Origin: Clostridia bacterium
Lineage (GTDB): Bacteria; Bacillota; Clostridia; TANB77; CAG-508
Reading direction: 5' to 3'
Assembly (NCBI GenBank): GCA_017456555.1
Contig: JAFTJF010000001.1
Coordinates: forward strand, 62,001 to 126,000
DNA length: 64,000 nt
Translations under genes and position numbers: made by a program
In this document: positions 1 to 9,739 of the stretch, in pieces
Position numbering within the stretch: position 1 is the first letter of the stretch
How the letters are laid out: every line of letters starts with the position of its first letter
Notes under the pieces: generated by a model
Databases searched by the model: none
The model's input: only the letters and a program-made list of their open reading frames with translations
Told to the model about the DNA's origin: nothing

Positions 1-98
1 CTAATTACTGACATTATATTTCAGATTTGTCAAAATATCAATTATTTTTTCATTTTCTTGTATTATTTTTTACAAACACATATCTCAAACTTATAAAA

Positions 99-1139
99 TT
101 ATAATTGACTAGCTATACCTAAAATTAACTTTTCTGTTTCTCCCCATCCTAAACATGGGTCTGTTATTGATTTCCCATAGACTCCGTCTTCTGGTTTTTG
201 AGAACCTTCTTCAATATAAGACTCTATCATAAAACCTTTTATCATTTTCTTGATATTATCACTATGCCTCATAGCATGAAGTACTTCATTTGCAATTCTT
301 ACTTGTTCTTTATATTTTTTACCACTATTAGAATGATTTGTATCAACAATAACTGCTGGATTTTTATAACCATTATCATAATATAATTCATATAAATGAC
401 TTAAGTCTTCATAATGATAATTTGGGTGATTATTTCCATGTTTATCTACATAACCTCTTAAAATAGCATGTGTCATATCATTTCCTGTTGTATCAACTTC
501 CCATCCACTATATAAAAATGTGTGACCATTTTGAGCAGCTTTAATCGAATTTAACATTATTGAAAGATCTCCACTTGTTGGATTTTTCATTCCAACTGGA
601 ATATTGATTCCAGAAGAAACTAATCTATGTCCTTGATTTTCAACAGAACGAGCTCCTACAGCAACATATGATAATACATCTGAAAGATATTTATAATTTT
701 CTGGATAAAGCATTTCATCAGCTGCACACAATCCAGTTTCTTCTATTGCTCTTATATGTAATCTACGAATTGCTTTTATCCCTTCAAGCATATCTGGTTC
801 TTTATTCGGATCTGGTTGATGCAGCATTCCTTTGTAACCTGTACCAATTGTTCTAGGTTTTCCTGTATATATTCTTGGTATTATAATTATTTTGTCTTTT
901 ACTTTTTCTTGTACTTCGACTAAACGATGAATATAATCCAAAACTGAATCCATTCTGTCAGCTGAACATGGACCAATTATTAAAATAAATTTATTAGATT
1001 CTCCTCTAAAAACTTCTGCTATTTCTTTATCTCTTTGTTCTTTTACTTTTATTGCTTTTTTAGATAATGGCAATTCTGCTTTTAACTCTTTTGCACTTGG
1101 TAATTTTCTTTTATAAGTTATATTTGAATTTTTTTCCAT
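99..1139 (-). CDS. aroF: 3-deoxy-7-phosphoheptulonate (DAHP) synthase, class I
   Basis: Condenses phosphoenolpyruvate and erythrose 4-phosphate in the first step of the shikimate pathway, in the cytosol. The 346-residue length fits the AroF/G/H-type family. Family motifs are visible: GPCSAD (residues 56-61), KPRTIG followed by GYKG (94-104), NPTSGD (186-191), DTNHSNSGK (266-274) and an ESYIEEG segment near the C-terminus that matches the metal/substrate region. It is the last visible gene of the T-box-led operon with an aminotransferase and pheA, so it is probably induced by phenylalanine starvation. Which aromatic amino acid inhibits it cannot be read here. The ATG follows a clear AAGGAG-type site. 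More operon genes may lie beyond the left edge. Confidence 0.95.
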   Translation of the reverse strand: MEKNSNITYKRKLPSAKELKAELPLSKKAIKVKEQRDKEIAEVFRGESNKFILIIGPCSADRMDSVLDYIHRLVEVQEKVKDKIIIIPRIYTGKPRTIGTGYKGMLHQPDPNKEPDMLEGIKAIRRLHIRAIEETGLCAADEMLYPENYKYLSDVLSYVAVGARSVENQGHRLVSSGINIPVGMKNPTSGDLSIMLNSIKAAQNGHTFLYSGWEVDTTGNDMTHAILRGYVDKHGNNHPNYHYEDLSHLYELYYDNGYKNPAVIVDTNHSNSGKKYKEQVRIANEVLHAMRHSDNIKKMIKGFMIESYIEEGSQKPEDGVYGKSITDPCLGWGETEKLILGIASQL

Positions 1140-1214
1140 TTTAATTTCTCCTTTTCATTTTAATTAATATTTATTTAATTTTGTTTGTTTTTTTTTAAAT
1201 CGTTTCAAAATCAA

Positions 1215-2420
1215 TTAGGTTTTATTATATTTTTTTCCAAAAACTTCTTCTGCTAAATTTTCAAAGGCTTTAAGTGATCTTTTTATCATATCATTTGAAA
1301 CACAATAAGAAATTCTCACATACCTTGGATAAGAAAATGCGCTTCCTGGAACTACTAAAATATTATATTTCTTAGCTATATTACAAAATTCTTTATCATC
1401 ACTTATTGGTGATTTTACAAACAAATAAAATGCTCCTTGTGGATATACACATTCAAAATTTAACTCTTTTAATCCATTGTATAATAAATCACGATTTTTC
1501 TTATATTCTGATACATCTACTTTCAAATCTACACATTCACCAATAACTTTTTGCATAAGTGCTGGAGCATTTACACAACCAATTACTCTGTTTGCAATTG
1601 TAACTGCTGCAAAAACATTTTCACTATCTTCCATCTCATCTGGAACTACAACATAACCAATTCTTTCTCCTGGAAGTGATAATGATTTACTATATGAATA
1701 TACAACAAAAGTATTATTATAAAACTTTGTTACATATGGCACTACAGTATCATCATAAACTAATTCTCTATATGGTTCATCTGAAATAAGAAATATTGTA
1801 TTATTAAACTCTTTTTCTTTTTTCACCATTATGTCTGATAAACTTTTTAATACCTCTTCTGAATAAATAGCACCAGTTGGATTATTTGGTGTATTTATAA
1901 TAACTGCTCTTGTTTTTGGAGTTATTTTTCTTTCAAATTCATCTAAGTTTGGTTCGAAATTAGGTTCCTTACATTTTACTTCAACAACTTTACCATCATA
2001 ATTATTTATATAATTCTTATATTCCATAAAATATGGCGTAAAAACTATAACCTCTTCATCTTGATTTAAAATTGATTTTAATACTATATTTAATCCACTT
2101 GCTGCTCCAACAGTCATAATAATATTATTACTTGTAAAATCTGTATTAAATCTTTTATTTAGAGAACCTGCGATTTTCCCTCTTACGTCTTCAAATCCAC
2201 TATTGCTCATATAACCATGAACCTTACAAGAATCTTCTGAATCTACTATTTTCTTTATTGTTTCATTTATTTCTTTTGGTGCTGGTACACTTGGATTTCC
2301 TAAACTAAAATCATAAACATTTTCTTCTCCATAAGTTTTAGCAAGTTTTTTTCCTTCCTCAAACATTTCTCTTATAACTGAATTATTTTTTACTAACATT
2401 TTCATTTTTTCTGAAATCAT
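1215..2420 (-). CDS. PLP-dependent aminotransferase, class I/II (probable aromatic)
   Basis: A 401-residue fold-type I aminotransferase. Visible marks are NTPNNPTGAIY (about residues 175-185), the SDEPYRE segment that binds the PLP ring, and the Schiff-base lysine in YSKSLSLPGERIGY (about residue 245). Its start lies 2 bases from the pheA stop and aroF follows, so it most likely converts phenylpyruvate to phenylalanine. That substrate is inferred from the operon; aspartate or broad-specificity aminotransferases share these motifs. Confidence 0.9.
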   Translation of the reverse strand: MISEKMKMLVKNNSVIREMFEEGKKLAKTYGEENVYDFSLGNPSVPAPKEINETIKKIVDSEDSCKVHGYMSNSGFEDVRGKIAGSLNKRFNTDFTSNNIIMTVGAASGLNIVLKSILNQDEEVIVFTPYFMEYKNYINNYDGKVVEVKCKEPNFEPNLDEFERKITPKTRAVIINTPNNPTGAIYSEEVLKSLSDIMVKKEKEFNNTIFLISDEPYRELVYDDTVVPYVTKFYNNTFVVYSYSKSLSLPGERIGYVVVPDEMEDSENVFAAVTIANRVIGCVNAPALMQKVIGECVDLKVDVSEYKKNRDLLYNGLKELNFECVYPQGAFYLFVKSPISDDKEFCNIAKKYNILVVPGSAFSYPRYVRISYCVSNDMIKRSLKAFENLAEEVFGKKYNKT

Positions 2421-2422
2421 AA

Positions 2423-3208
2423 TTAATATCTCCCTAATACTTTAATATAGTTACACTCATTTTTTAAATTTTCTATTGCTTTATCTATTTTATCATTAAC
2501 TTCTAAATCTACTAAAAATATATATTCTCCTAAAACTGTTTTCGCTGGTCTTGATTCTATTTTAGTTAAATTTATATCATTTTTATAAAATTCCCCTAAA
2601 ACATTATATAATGCACCAGATTTATTTTTTGTAGAAAAAATAATAGATATTTTACTTCCTTGTTGATTTTCTTTTTTGGTTAAAATCCAAAACTTTGTCT
2701 GATTAAAATCATTATCTTGAATATCTTTTTCAAGCATACATAAACCATATTCTTCTACACATTTCTCATTCGCAATACATGCACAATAATTTTTAGTTTT
2801 TATTTCTTTTGCAGCAAGAGCAGTACTTGATACTTGATTTATTGTTACATGATGTAAATTTTCTTCAATATAATTTCTGCATTGTGCTAAAGCTTGAGGA
2901 TGTGAATATATTTCTTTTATTTCATCAAATTTATAGTTACTATTTGCAATTAAATTTTGTTTTATCTTCAAAATCATTGACCTTTTTATAAATATTTCTT
3001 TGCTTTCAATAAGAGAATCTATTGTTTCTGTAACTCCTCCTTGCAAAGAATTTTCTATTGGGACAATTCCTTCATCAATCTCATTTTTCTCTATAGCAAA
3101 AATAATATCTTTAATAGTTTTGTATTCTATTAAGTCTTGGTCTTTAGCATATTCGCAAGCTGCTTCATAAGAAAACGTTCCTTTTGGTCCTAAAAATCCT
3201 AATTTCAT
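2423..3208 (-). CDS. pheA: Prephenate dehydratase with ACT regulatory domain
   Basis: Converts prephenate to phenylpyruvate. The 261-residue protein has the usual stand-alone architecture: a periplasmic-binding-protein-like catalytic part (GPKGTFSYEA at residues 7-16, SHPQALAQCRNYI mid-protein) and a C-terminal ACT domain carrying the GAL and ESRP motifs that bind allosteric phenylalanine. The catalytic threonine is present in NQTKF; the usual TRF arginine is lysine here. No chorismate mutase domain is fused. First gene after the T-box leader, so it is controlled both by tRNA-Phe charging (inferred) and by phenylalanine binding to the ACT domain (family knowledge). Confidence 0.95.
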   Translation of the reverse strand: MKLGFLGPKGTFSYEAACEYAKDQDLIEYKTIKDIIFAIEKNEIDEGIVPIENSLQGGVTETIDSLIESKEIFIKRSMILKIKQNLIANSNYKFDEIKEIYSHPQALAQCRNYIEENLHHVTINQVSSTALAAKEIKTKNYCACIANEKCVEEYGLCMLEKDIQDNDFNQTKFWILTKKENQQGSKISIIFSTKNKSGALYNVLGEFYKNDINLTKIESRPAKTVLGEYIFLVDLEVNDKIDKAIENLKNECNYIKVLGRY

Positions 3209-3239
3209 AAAATACCTCCATGTTTTATTTTGTGGTAAC

Positions 3240-3550
3240 TATTTAATTTTTAAAAACAAAAATCCCTAGCAGAAAAAAGCTTCTGCTAGGGACGATTATA
3301 TCGCGGTACCACCCTAATTCATGTAATTGCTTACACCTCATTATTTAGAATCTAACAATTCTTAGCCTTGTAACGTAGGCAAACGTATAAATCTACTTAA
3401 AAAGATTTTTCTTTTTGTTTAACTTATCTGCTCAATAGTGAATATATAATATTTTTTCAATCATTGGCTCTCACCATTTACCAATTTCTCTGTAAATCTT
3501 CCAAATATTTTTTTCTATTTCAACGCATTTATATTTAATTCATGTACATT
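3240..3550 (-). ncRNA. T-box leader, probable Phe specifier (UUC)
   Basis: This intergenic stretch, read on the minus strand, contains the T-box signature AGGGTGGTACCGCG (3301-3314), a Stem I-like region with GGTGAGAGCC (about 3466-3475), and an intrinsic terminator just before pheA. A UUC codon in an AU-rich loop at 3440-3442 (read minus) is the best specifier candidate, matching phenylalanine and the downstream operon. Uncharged tRNA-Phe should pair with the TGG of the T-box and prevent termination. The specifier was assigned by eye and without a full fold. Confidence 0.9.
3263..3292 (-). terminator. T-box-regulated intrinsic terminator
   Basis: A perfect 12-bp stem (3263-3274 with 3281-3292, loop 3275-3280) is followed on the minus strand by a U-rich run. 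It lies between the T-box sequence and pheA, as expected for the switchable terminator. Confidence 0.9.
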
Positions 3551-3579
3551 ATTATAGTAATTTTTCTTTAAAATGTCAA
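3551..3579 (-). promoter_or_regulatory. Promoter of the pheA operon
   Basis: Consensus TTGACA (3574-3579) and TATAAT (3551-3556) with 17 bases between, just upstream of the T-box leader. Confidence 0.85.
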
Positions 3580-3599
3580 TCTTTATTTGTTACAATAAT

Positions 3600-4034
3600 T
3601 TATCTATTATAGTTTTTTAAAAACTCTTCTAACTCGCTTTCATTTGTAAAAATTTCTTCAAAAATATTATATAAAGTGTCTGTTGCTTCATATTCACCAA
3701 TTGCATAACATTTTTTTCCTAATCCATATGCAATACCAGCTTCAATGTGTGCAGCTTTTCCAGCTGGCAAAACAAGTAATAAATTATTTGATTTTTTTTC
3801 TCCTTCTAAATCTTCGTGAAATAATTTCAAAACAACTTCACTTTTCAAATTTAATGATTCAAATTCTTTTTGCTTTTCCTCTGGTGTTTGATTGCTGTTG
3901 CCATATCCCCAATCATCTTCACTTTTTAAAAAGCAATAATAAGATATATTATATTTATCAAATAAATCACATATTTTTAAAATATTTTCTTTATTTCTAG
4001 CTCTTCCTGCTATAAAAAACTCATATTTATTCAT
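3600..4034 (-). CDS. Nucleoside 2-deoxyribosyltransferase-like protein
   Basis: A 144-residue protein with the Rossmann-like layout of nucleoside deoxyribosyltransferases and related nucleotide-binding proteins: an N-terminal beta strand with FFIAGRARN, a central LLLVLPAGKAAHIEAG segment (about residues 87-102) holding the glutamate expected in the active site, and AYGLGKKCYAIGE after it. The family cleaves or swaps the base of (deoxy)nucleosides or 5'-nucleotides in salvage. It precedes queH on the same strand with a 46-base gap and an ATG after AAAGGAG. The substrate is unknown, and other members of the superfamily are possible. Confidence 0.7.
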   Translation of the reverse strand: MNKYEFFIAGRARNKENILKICDLFDKYNISYYCFLKSEDDWGYGNSNQTPEEKQKEFESLNLKSEVVLKLFHEDLEGEKKSNNLLLVLPAGKAAHIEAGIAYGLGKKCYAIGEYEATDTLYNIFEEIFTNESELEEFLKNYNR

Positions 4035-4080
4035 TATTTTTTCTCCTTTTTAATACTTTAGAATTTCTTATATTCAAAAC

Positions 4081-4638
4081 TTATTGTTTCATTTTATCTT
4101 TTTCAATTTGCTTAGAATATCTATCTTCTTCTGAAAAAACACAGCCACAATACTTTTGCATATATAATCCTAGTTCTCTTGCTTTATTTTGTCCTTCTCT
4201 AAAACCTGGTCTAAAATCTCTATATAAAAATTCTATTCCATATTTTTGTGCCATTTCTTCACATATTTCTTTTAATTTTTCATGATCTTGATATGGACTC
4301 ACAAAAAGAGTACTTGTAAAAGCATCATATCCATTTTCTTTTGCATATTTTGCAGTTTGTTCAATTCTTACTCTATAACAATAATTTGAACATCTATTTT
4401 CTAAATCATTAACAACATTTTTACAAAATTCTCTTAATCCATAATTTTCGTCTATGATTAATTCTAGATTAATCATTTTTGAATATTCTATTAAAGTATC
4501 TCTTCTTTCTTTATATTCCATATATGGATGAATATTTGGATTAAACCAGTATGAAACTGGTTCAATCCCTTCATTTCTTAAAGAATCTATACAATATACA
4601 CTACATGGTGCACAGCAAGTATGCATTAATAATTTCAT
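4081..4638 (-). CDS. queH: Epoxyqueuosine reductase QueH
   Basis: Reduces epoxyqueuosine to queuosine in tRNA, the last step of queuosine synthesis. The 185-residue length and the motifs HTCCAPCS (residues 6-13), YCYRVR and CGCVFSEEDR (near the C-terminus) match the QueH (DUF208) family, whose conserved cysteines bind a 4Fe-4S cluster and a nearby metal. QueH is the non-orthologous replacement of QueG found in many anaerobes. Twelve bases separate its start from the stop of the membrane-protein gene upstream, so they are probably co-transcribed. No other queuosine genes are in the window. Confidence 0.92.
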   Translation of the reverse strand: MKLLMHTCCAPCSVYCIDSLRNEGIEPVSYWFNPNIHPYMEYKERRDTLIEYSKMINLELIIDENYGLREFCKNVVNDLENRCSNYCYRVRIEQTAKYAKENGYDAFTSTLFVSPYQDHEKLKEICEEMAQKYGIEFLYRDFRPGFREGQNKARELGLYMQKYCGCVFSEEDRYSKQIEKDKMKQ

Positions 4639-4650
4639 TTTATTCTCCTT

Positions 4651-6654
4651 TTATTCCCAAAAACAAATTGTATATCTTGTTTCATAATATTCTTTTGGTG
4701 ATAGTTCTTTCATATTTTCACCTTCTGTTTTAATGCCAACAAATATTGAAATAATCATTGTATATACCGCAGTTATACACAATATTTTTTGCATTATTTT
4801 CTTTGATTCCTCATTTTTTAATAAATTATATATACTTATAAAAATTAAAATTCCAGCGAAAATTAACATCCATGCATAATCTATTAAATATCTTTGATTA
4901 CTTCCCGCCATTGCAGTACTTATAATTGCTATTAATAATCCAACTCCAATTAGCATATTTACCAATATTTTCAATTCTTTATTTTCTGTTTTTTTATTAA
5001 ATTTTATTATATTGAAACATGCAAAACATATTGGAGCAAGCATGAATACTCCACCTAACATATTTTCAATATAGTAGTAACCATAAAAAGAACCTAAATC
5101 ATTAGAATGTGCTATAAATGGAAATTGTGGAATAATTTTTGGAACTGTAAATAAATTGCATAATAGTCCAATTGGAACAGAATACATTCTACTTCCTAAT
5201 TCCATCATATTTGTTATTGTTAATTGATATTTATTTCCAAAATCAAATACATTTTCAAACCTTGCATAATTATACCACATTAATAAACTTCCAACTGATA
5301 TATATGGTATTGCAACAGAAATAATTAATTTAAATAAATTAAATTTGTTTTCTTTTATATTTTTTACATAATCAATAAATAATTTTATTAGATATGGCAA
5401 TATCAAAATTGATGCCAATAAGTCTGTTGGTCTACAAGCAACTGATAAAGCTAAACACATTGAGCCTAAAAATATATTTATATGTCTATTTTTTTCTTTT
5501 TCCATTGAACATAATATAAAATATAAACCTTGCAATACAAAGTAAATACCAGCTATTATAACAATCTCATAAAATCTAGACATTCCATTTGCATATAATA
5601 CAAGTGAACCACCACATAAAGTTATTAATGCATATATAACATTTTTAAATGGAATCTCTTTAAAATATCTATTAATTATTTTTAATAAAATTTCTTTTAA
5701 AAGTATTAATATTAACACTGAAAATATATAATTACCAACAGACATTTTTAAGTAAGTTCCTGTTAATAAATTAAATGGCAAGAATAACAAAAGTACTGGT
5801 AAAATACCAAAGTAAATATAAAAATGTCCATTATAATATGCTGTATCCCATAAATAATCTTCTGTTCTTGATAATCCAACCCTAGCTTTTGCATCATATG
5901 GATTTTCTAATTCCAAAAATTCTTCTGAAGGTTCTTTTGACAAATAAAGTTTTCCTTCTTTTAAACTATCTACAAAATCCTTATTATAAATTCCTTCTGA
6001 TGTTGTAAAAGGAGATTCACCTTCTTCTGTAATATCTTCAGAAGAATATGTATTTATAAAAGTTAACAAAATTAAAAATATTGTTATTATTCCTATTAAA
6101 ATAAATTCTTGTTTTAAATTTTTATTTGAATATTCCTCATTAAATATTTTTAAAGTTTTCATGCAATATGCAAAAAACATTATTCCAAGTACAATTAAAA
6201 ATCTTAGAATATTAAATTCAAATGGGATTTTTTCATTTAAAACAACTTGATGAAAATTTCCTTGATCATATAAATCTTTATCTATATAAACTCGCATATC
6301 ACTTATTTCACCAGATAAAGATAGTGACATATATTTTGATTTTTCAAATTCTTCTATATATGTTTTTTCAGCTAAGTCATAAAATCCTTCTGTAGTTTCA
6401 TCTGAAAAATATATTCTATATTTTGTTGGCTCTTCTACATCTTTAAATTCAATCTTAAAAGTTACAACCTCTGTATTAATATCTGAAATTTCAAGACATA
6501 CTTGTTCATCCGAATCTGTACTTATTATATCTGAATCTGTATATTTTTTTACTTCATAATTTCCAAACATTGTACGATATGATGTTATATTAAACAAAAT
6601 TATTTCTAAAAATAATGCAATAATTATGATTCTTAAAATTCTTGTTTTTTTCAT
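4651..6654 (-). CDS. Large multi-pass membrane protein, GT-C glycosyltransferase-like
   Basis: About 667 residues. An N-terminal membrane helix is followed by a roughly 110-residue extracytoplasmic segment, then many hydrophobic helices (about 12). This is the organisation of GT-C type lipid-linked sugar transferases and related polymerases, but no catalytic signature was assigned with certainty. The longer reading begins at a GTG (6672), but a GAGGAAAG ribosome site lies 8 bases before the ATG at 6654, so I place the start there. It follows a UDP-galactopyranose-mutase-like gene, which fits a role in surface glycans or glycolipids. Function is inferred from topology and context only. Confidence 0.6.
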   Translation of the reverse strand: MKKTRILRIIIIALFLEIILFNITSYRTMFGNYEVKKYTDSDIISTDSDEQVCLEISDINTEVVTFKIEFKDVEEPTKYRIYFSDETTEGFYDLAEKTYIEEFEKSKYMSLSLSGEISDMRVYIDKDLYDQGNFHQVVLNEKIPFEFNILRFLIVLGIMFFAYCMKTLKIFNEEYSNKNLKQEFILIGIITIFLILLTFINTYSSEDITEEGESPFTTSEGIYNKDFVDSLKEGKLYLSKEPSEEFLELENPYDAKARVGLSRTEDYLWDTAYYNGHFYIYFGILPVLLLFLPFNLLTGTYLKMSVGNYIFSVLILILLKEILLKIINRYFKEIPFKNVIYALITLCGGSLVLYANGMSRFYEIVIIAGIYFVLQGLYFILCSMEKEKNRHINIFLGSMCLALSVACRPTDLLASILILPYLIKLFIDYVKNIKENKFNLFKLIISVAIPYISVGSLLMWYNYARFENVFDFGNKYQLTITNMMELGSRMYSVPIGLLCNLFTVPKIIPQFPFIAHSNDLGSFYGYYYIENMLGGVFMLAPICFACFNIIKFNKKTENKELKILVNMLIGVGLLIAIISTAMAGSNQRYLIDYAWMLIFAGILIFISIYNLLKNEESKKIMQKILCITAVYTMIISIFVGIKTEGENMKELSPKEYYETRYTICFWE

Positions 6655-6736
6655 TTGATTTTCTTTCCTCACATATTAAGTATAACTTGTTTTCAAAATT
6701 TTTTGAATTTATTCTAACAATTATATTTATATACTA

Positions 6737-6772
6737 TAAAAGCAAAATTAAAATTCATTAATTTTGCTTTTA
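6737..6772 (-). terminator. Hairpin terminator after the flavoprotein gene
   Basis: A perfect 15-bp stem (6737-6751 with 6758-6772) with a 6-base loop. The 3' arm on the minus strand ends in Us, so it can end transcription of the 6789-8366 gene. Confidence 0.6.
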
Positions 6773-6788
6773 TCTTATTAGTTATTAT

Positions 6789-8366
6789 TTAATTATTTTC
6801 TGTTTCATTACTTTTTGTTTCATGATATTCTTTCTCTGTATTTACATTCCAGATGTTTTCCTTTGTAACAACTCCAGATTTAATATTCTTTACTGCTTCA
6901 AAAGCTGTTGCCATTGAATGATCCATATTATTATATCTATGTTGTCCATTTCTACCAACACAATATAAATTTTCAAATCCACTTAAATATTCTACTAATT
7001 TATCCATATGTTCATATGTATCAAAATAAGCTGGGTATGCTTTTTTAACTTTTTCTCTATGAGAATCTAAAACATCTTCTTTATCTATTATGTTCATACT
7101 TGCAAGTTCATCTATTGCAAATTCTGAAAATTCTTTGTCGCTCATATTCCAGTATTTGTCACCTTCTTGGCAAGTATACTCTAAACCAATCCATACTGTA
7201 TTCTCTGCATCTTTAACTAAGTATGGAGACCAGTTATTAAATATTTGAAGTCTTAACATTTTTACTTCTGGTTCTTGAACATAAATCCAACAATCTGGAA
7301 CTATATTTCCAAGTGTTTTCATTTTTGTTTTATTTTTTAATTTAATTTTATTTACTAATACACCAACTGTTTGGAAATCAACATATGGAAGTCCATTTGC
7401 TATTTCAAGCATTTCTTTTGGAACATCTTGTCCTTTAAATCCTGCTACTAAATCTCTTACAGGCATTGAAGAAATAAACATATCTCCTTCTAAAATAACC
7501 TCTGTTCCATTTACTATGCAAACAACACTTTTAATTTTATTATTTTCTATATTTAATTTTTTAACTGAATATCCTTTTAATAATTTTCCACCTTTTTCTT
7601 GGAATTTGTCAGCTAAAGTTTCCCATAATTGACCTGGTCCATATTTAGGATACCAAAATTCTTCTATCAAAGATGTTTCTACTTTTTTATTCTTTTTACT
7701 TCCGAATATTTTTCCGAAAGCATCTTTTAAAACTGCTGTTATTGATAAACCTTTAACTCTTTGAGCTCCCCAATCAGCAGAAATTTCTTTTGGATGTCTT
7801 CCCCATAATTTTTCTGTATATTTTTCGAAGAACATACTATATAAAACTTTTCCGAATCTATTTATATAGAAATTCTCTAAAGAATTTTCTTCTTTTTTTA
7901 CAAATCTAGTTTTTAAATAACTAAAACCAGCTTTTATTGTTCTTATAAGTCCCATATTAGTAAATGTTTGTAATTTTAAACTAATAGGATAATCAAAGAA
8001 TTTTTTCAAATAATAAATTCTAGATACTCTTGTTCTAACAAGCATTACTGTATCTTCTTTTTCTGGGTTTGGTCCACCTTCTTTCAAAGGTTTTACTCTT
8101 CCTAATTTTTCATCATCAAAAGAATTTACCCCTTGAATTGGCATTAATTCTTCCCAGAAATTCATTACTCTAGAATCTTTTGAGAAAAATCTATGTCCGC
8201 CTATATCCATTCTATTTCCATTGTATCTTACTGTTCTGGAAATACCACCTATTTCTTGTGTTTCTTCTAAAATTACAACTTCATAATCATCATTTCCATC
8301 TTTTACTAATTCATAACCTGCTGTTAAGCCTGCAGGTCCAGCACCTATAATAATTACTTTCTTCAT
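6789..8366 (-). CDS. FAD-dependent oxidoreductase, UDP-galactopyranose mutase/amine-oxidase-like
   Basis: A 525-residue flavoprotein. The N-terminus has the dinucleotide-binding [15 protein letters not shown] (residues 5-19), then the acidic end of strand 2 (VVILEE) and GGISRT and GGHRFFSK segments, as in protoporphyrinogen oxidase, phytoene desaturase and UDP-galactopyranose mutase relatives. A second FAD-contact segment near the C-terminus reads [16 protein letters not shown], which is characteristic of the UDP-galactopyranose-mutase-like group found in glycan clusters. It probably acts on a sugar nucleotide or isoprenoid; the exact substrate cannot be told. It is followed by a terminator and a membrane protein gene that may belong to the same glycan pathway. 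Confidence 0.75.
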   Translation of the reverse strand: MKKVIIIGAGPAGLTAGYELVKDGNDDYEVVILEETQEIGGISRTVRYNGNRMDIGGHRFFSKDSRVMNFWEELMPIQGVNSFDDEKLGRVKPLKEGGPNPEKEDTVMLVRTRVSRIYYLKKFFDYPISLKLQTFTNMGLIRTIKAGFSYLKTRFVKKEENSLENFYINRFGKVLYSMFFEKYTEKLWGRHPKEISADWGAQRVKGLSITAVLKDAFGKIFGSKKNKKVETSLIEEFWYPKYGPGQLWETLADKFQEKGGKLLKGYSVKKLNIENNKIKSVVCIVNGTEVILEGDMFISSMPVRDLVAGFKGQDVPKEMLEIANGLPYVDFQTVGVLVNKIKLKNKTKMKTLGNIVPDCWIYVQEPEVKMLRLQIFNNWSPYLVKDAENTVWIGLEYTCQEGDKYWNMSDKEFSEFAIDELASMNIIDKEDVLDSHREKVKKAYPAYFDTYEHMDKLVEYLSGFENLYCVGRNGQHRYNNMDHSMATAFEAVKNIKSGVVTKENIWNVNTEKEYHETKSNETENN

Positions 8367-8456
8367 TTTTATTTATACTAAAATTACTTTAGCATTCCTT
8401 TCTTAGTATTTTAAATTAATATTGCTTTTGTTAAATATTTTAAACTTATTTCACAA

Positions 8457-9458
8457 TTATACATTATATTCTATTCCTAAATGTTCATAACCACTTGCTG
8501 TTACAACTCTTCCTCTCGGAGTTCTTGCCAAAAATCCAATTTGCATTAAGTAAGGTTCATAAACATCTTCTATTGTTTCTACTTCTTCATTTATTGTTGC
8601 AGCTAAAGTTTCCACTCCAACTGCTTTTCCTGAATATTTATAAATAATTGTTTCTAATATTTTTCTATCTGTATTATCTAATCCCAAATCATCAATTTCT
8701 AATTTATCAAGGGCTAATTTAGCAATTTCTAAAGTTACATTTCCATCTCCAAAAACCATTGCATAATCTCTAACTCTTTTTAATAATCTATTTGCTATTC
8801 TTGGTGTTCCTCTAGAACGTTTTGCAACTTCTATTGCTGCATCTTTTTCCATTTCCATTCCTAGAATTTCACTTGATCTTTCAATTATTGTTGTTAAATC
8901 TTCTACAGAATATAATTCCAATCTTGAAACAATTCCAAATCTATCTCTAAGTGGAGTTGATAAAGATCCTACTCTTGTAGTAGCACCAACTAAAGTGAAT
9001 TTTGGCAAATCTAATCTTATAGATTTTGCTGTTGGTCCTTTTCCAATTATTATATCTAAACAAAAATCTTCTAAAGCCGGATATAAAATTTCTTCAATAT
9101 TTTTATTCATTCTATGTATTTCATCAATAAATAAAATATCATTTTCACAAAGATTTGTTAATATTGCTGCTAAATCTCCTGGTCTTTCAATTGCAGGTCC
9201 TGAAGTTGTTTTTATATTTGATCCCATTTCGTTTGCAATAATATTTGATAACGTAGTTTTTCCAAGACCTGGAGGTCCATATAAAAGAACATGATCAAGA
9301 GCTTCGCCTCTTTTCTTTGCAGCTTCTATATAAACCTTCATATTTTCTTTTACTTTTGTTTGTCCTATATATTCACTTAATTTTTTTGGTCTTAAAGATA
9401 ATTCTGACATTTCTTCTTCCATGTCAAAAGTATCTGGTGACAGAATATTTCTTTCCAA
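8457..9458 (-). CDS. ruvB: Holliday junction branch-migration ATPase RuvB
   Basis: Motor subunit of the RuvAB complex that moves Holliday junctions during recombination. The 333-residue protein shows Walker [10 protein letters not shown] (about residues 61-69), Walker B LFIDEIHR, sensor [18 protein letters not shown] and the arginine-bearing [17 protein letters not shown], followed by the winged-helix DNA-binding domain ending in [10 protein letters not shown]. The start is a TTG at 9458, supported by GGAGG 9 bases upstream. ruvA and ruvC are not in the window. A small gene of unknown function lies directly upstream with 17 bases between. Confidence 0.97.
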   Translation of the reverse strand: MERNILSPDTFDMEEEMSELSLRPKKLSEYIGQTKVKENMKVYIEAAKKRGEALDHVLLYGPPGLGKTTLSNIIANEMGSNIKTTSGPAIERPGDLAAILTNLCENDILFIDEIHRMNKNIEEILYPALEDFCLDIIIGKGPTAKSIRLDLPKFTLVGATTRVGSLSTPLRDRFGIVSRLELYSVEDLTTIIERSSEILGMEMEKDAAIEVAKRSRGTPRIANRLLKRVRDYAMVFGDGNVTLEIAKLALDKLEIDDLGLDNTDRKILETIIYKYSGKAVGVETLAATINEEVETIEDVYEPYLMQIGFLARTPRGRVVTASGYEHLGIEYNV

Positions 9459-9475
9459 CTTTTACATCCTCCATT

Positions 9476-9715
9476 TTATAGGCCTATGTCATATTCCATA
9501 TTTTCCATAAATGGAAATATTTCTTTAACTCTTTTTAAAGTATACATAGCATTTTTTTGATGTGGGCACTTTTCAGGTGCTTGAACAAGTTCATTTTTAT
9601 AGCAATTTTTATCTAATTTATAAATTAAATATCTACAATTCATATATGTATAAAAAATTTTGTATCCATTATCTAGGTCTTCCCAAAACATTTCAAAAGT
9701 ATAATTTTTTTCCAC
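9476..9715 (-). CDS. Small conserved-looking protein of unknown function
   Basis: 79 residues starting at GTG (9715) with an AAGGA site about 11 bases upstream. It has no membrane helix or clear motif; it is rich in Tyr, Lys and Glu and has three cysteines. The tight packing between a DUF3592-like gene and ruvB, on the same strand, supports a real gene in an operon. I do not recognise a family. Confidence 0.5.
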   Translation of the reverse strand: MEKNYTFEMFWEDLDNGYKIFYTYMNCRYLIYKLDKNCYKNELVQAPEKCPHQKNAMYTLKRVKEIFPFMENMEYDIGL

Positions 9716-9739
9716 GAGTTTTAAATTCCTTCCAATTAC

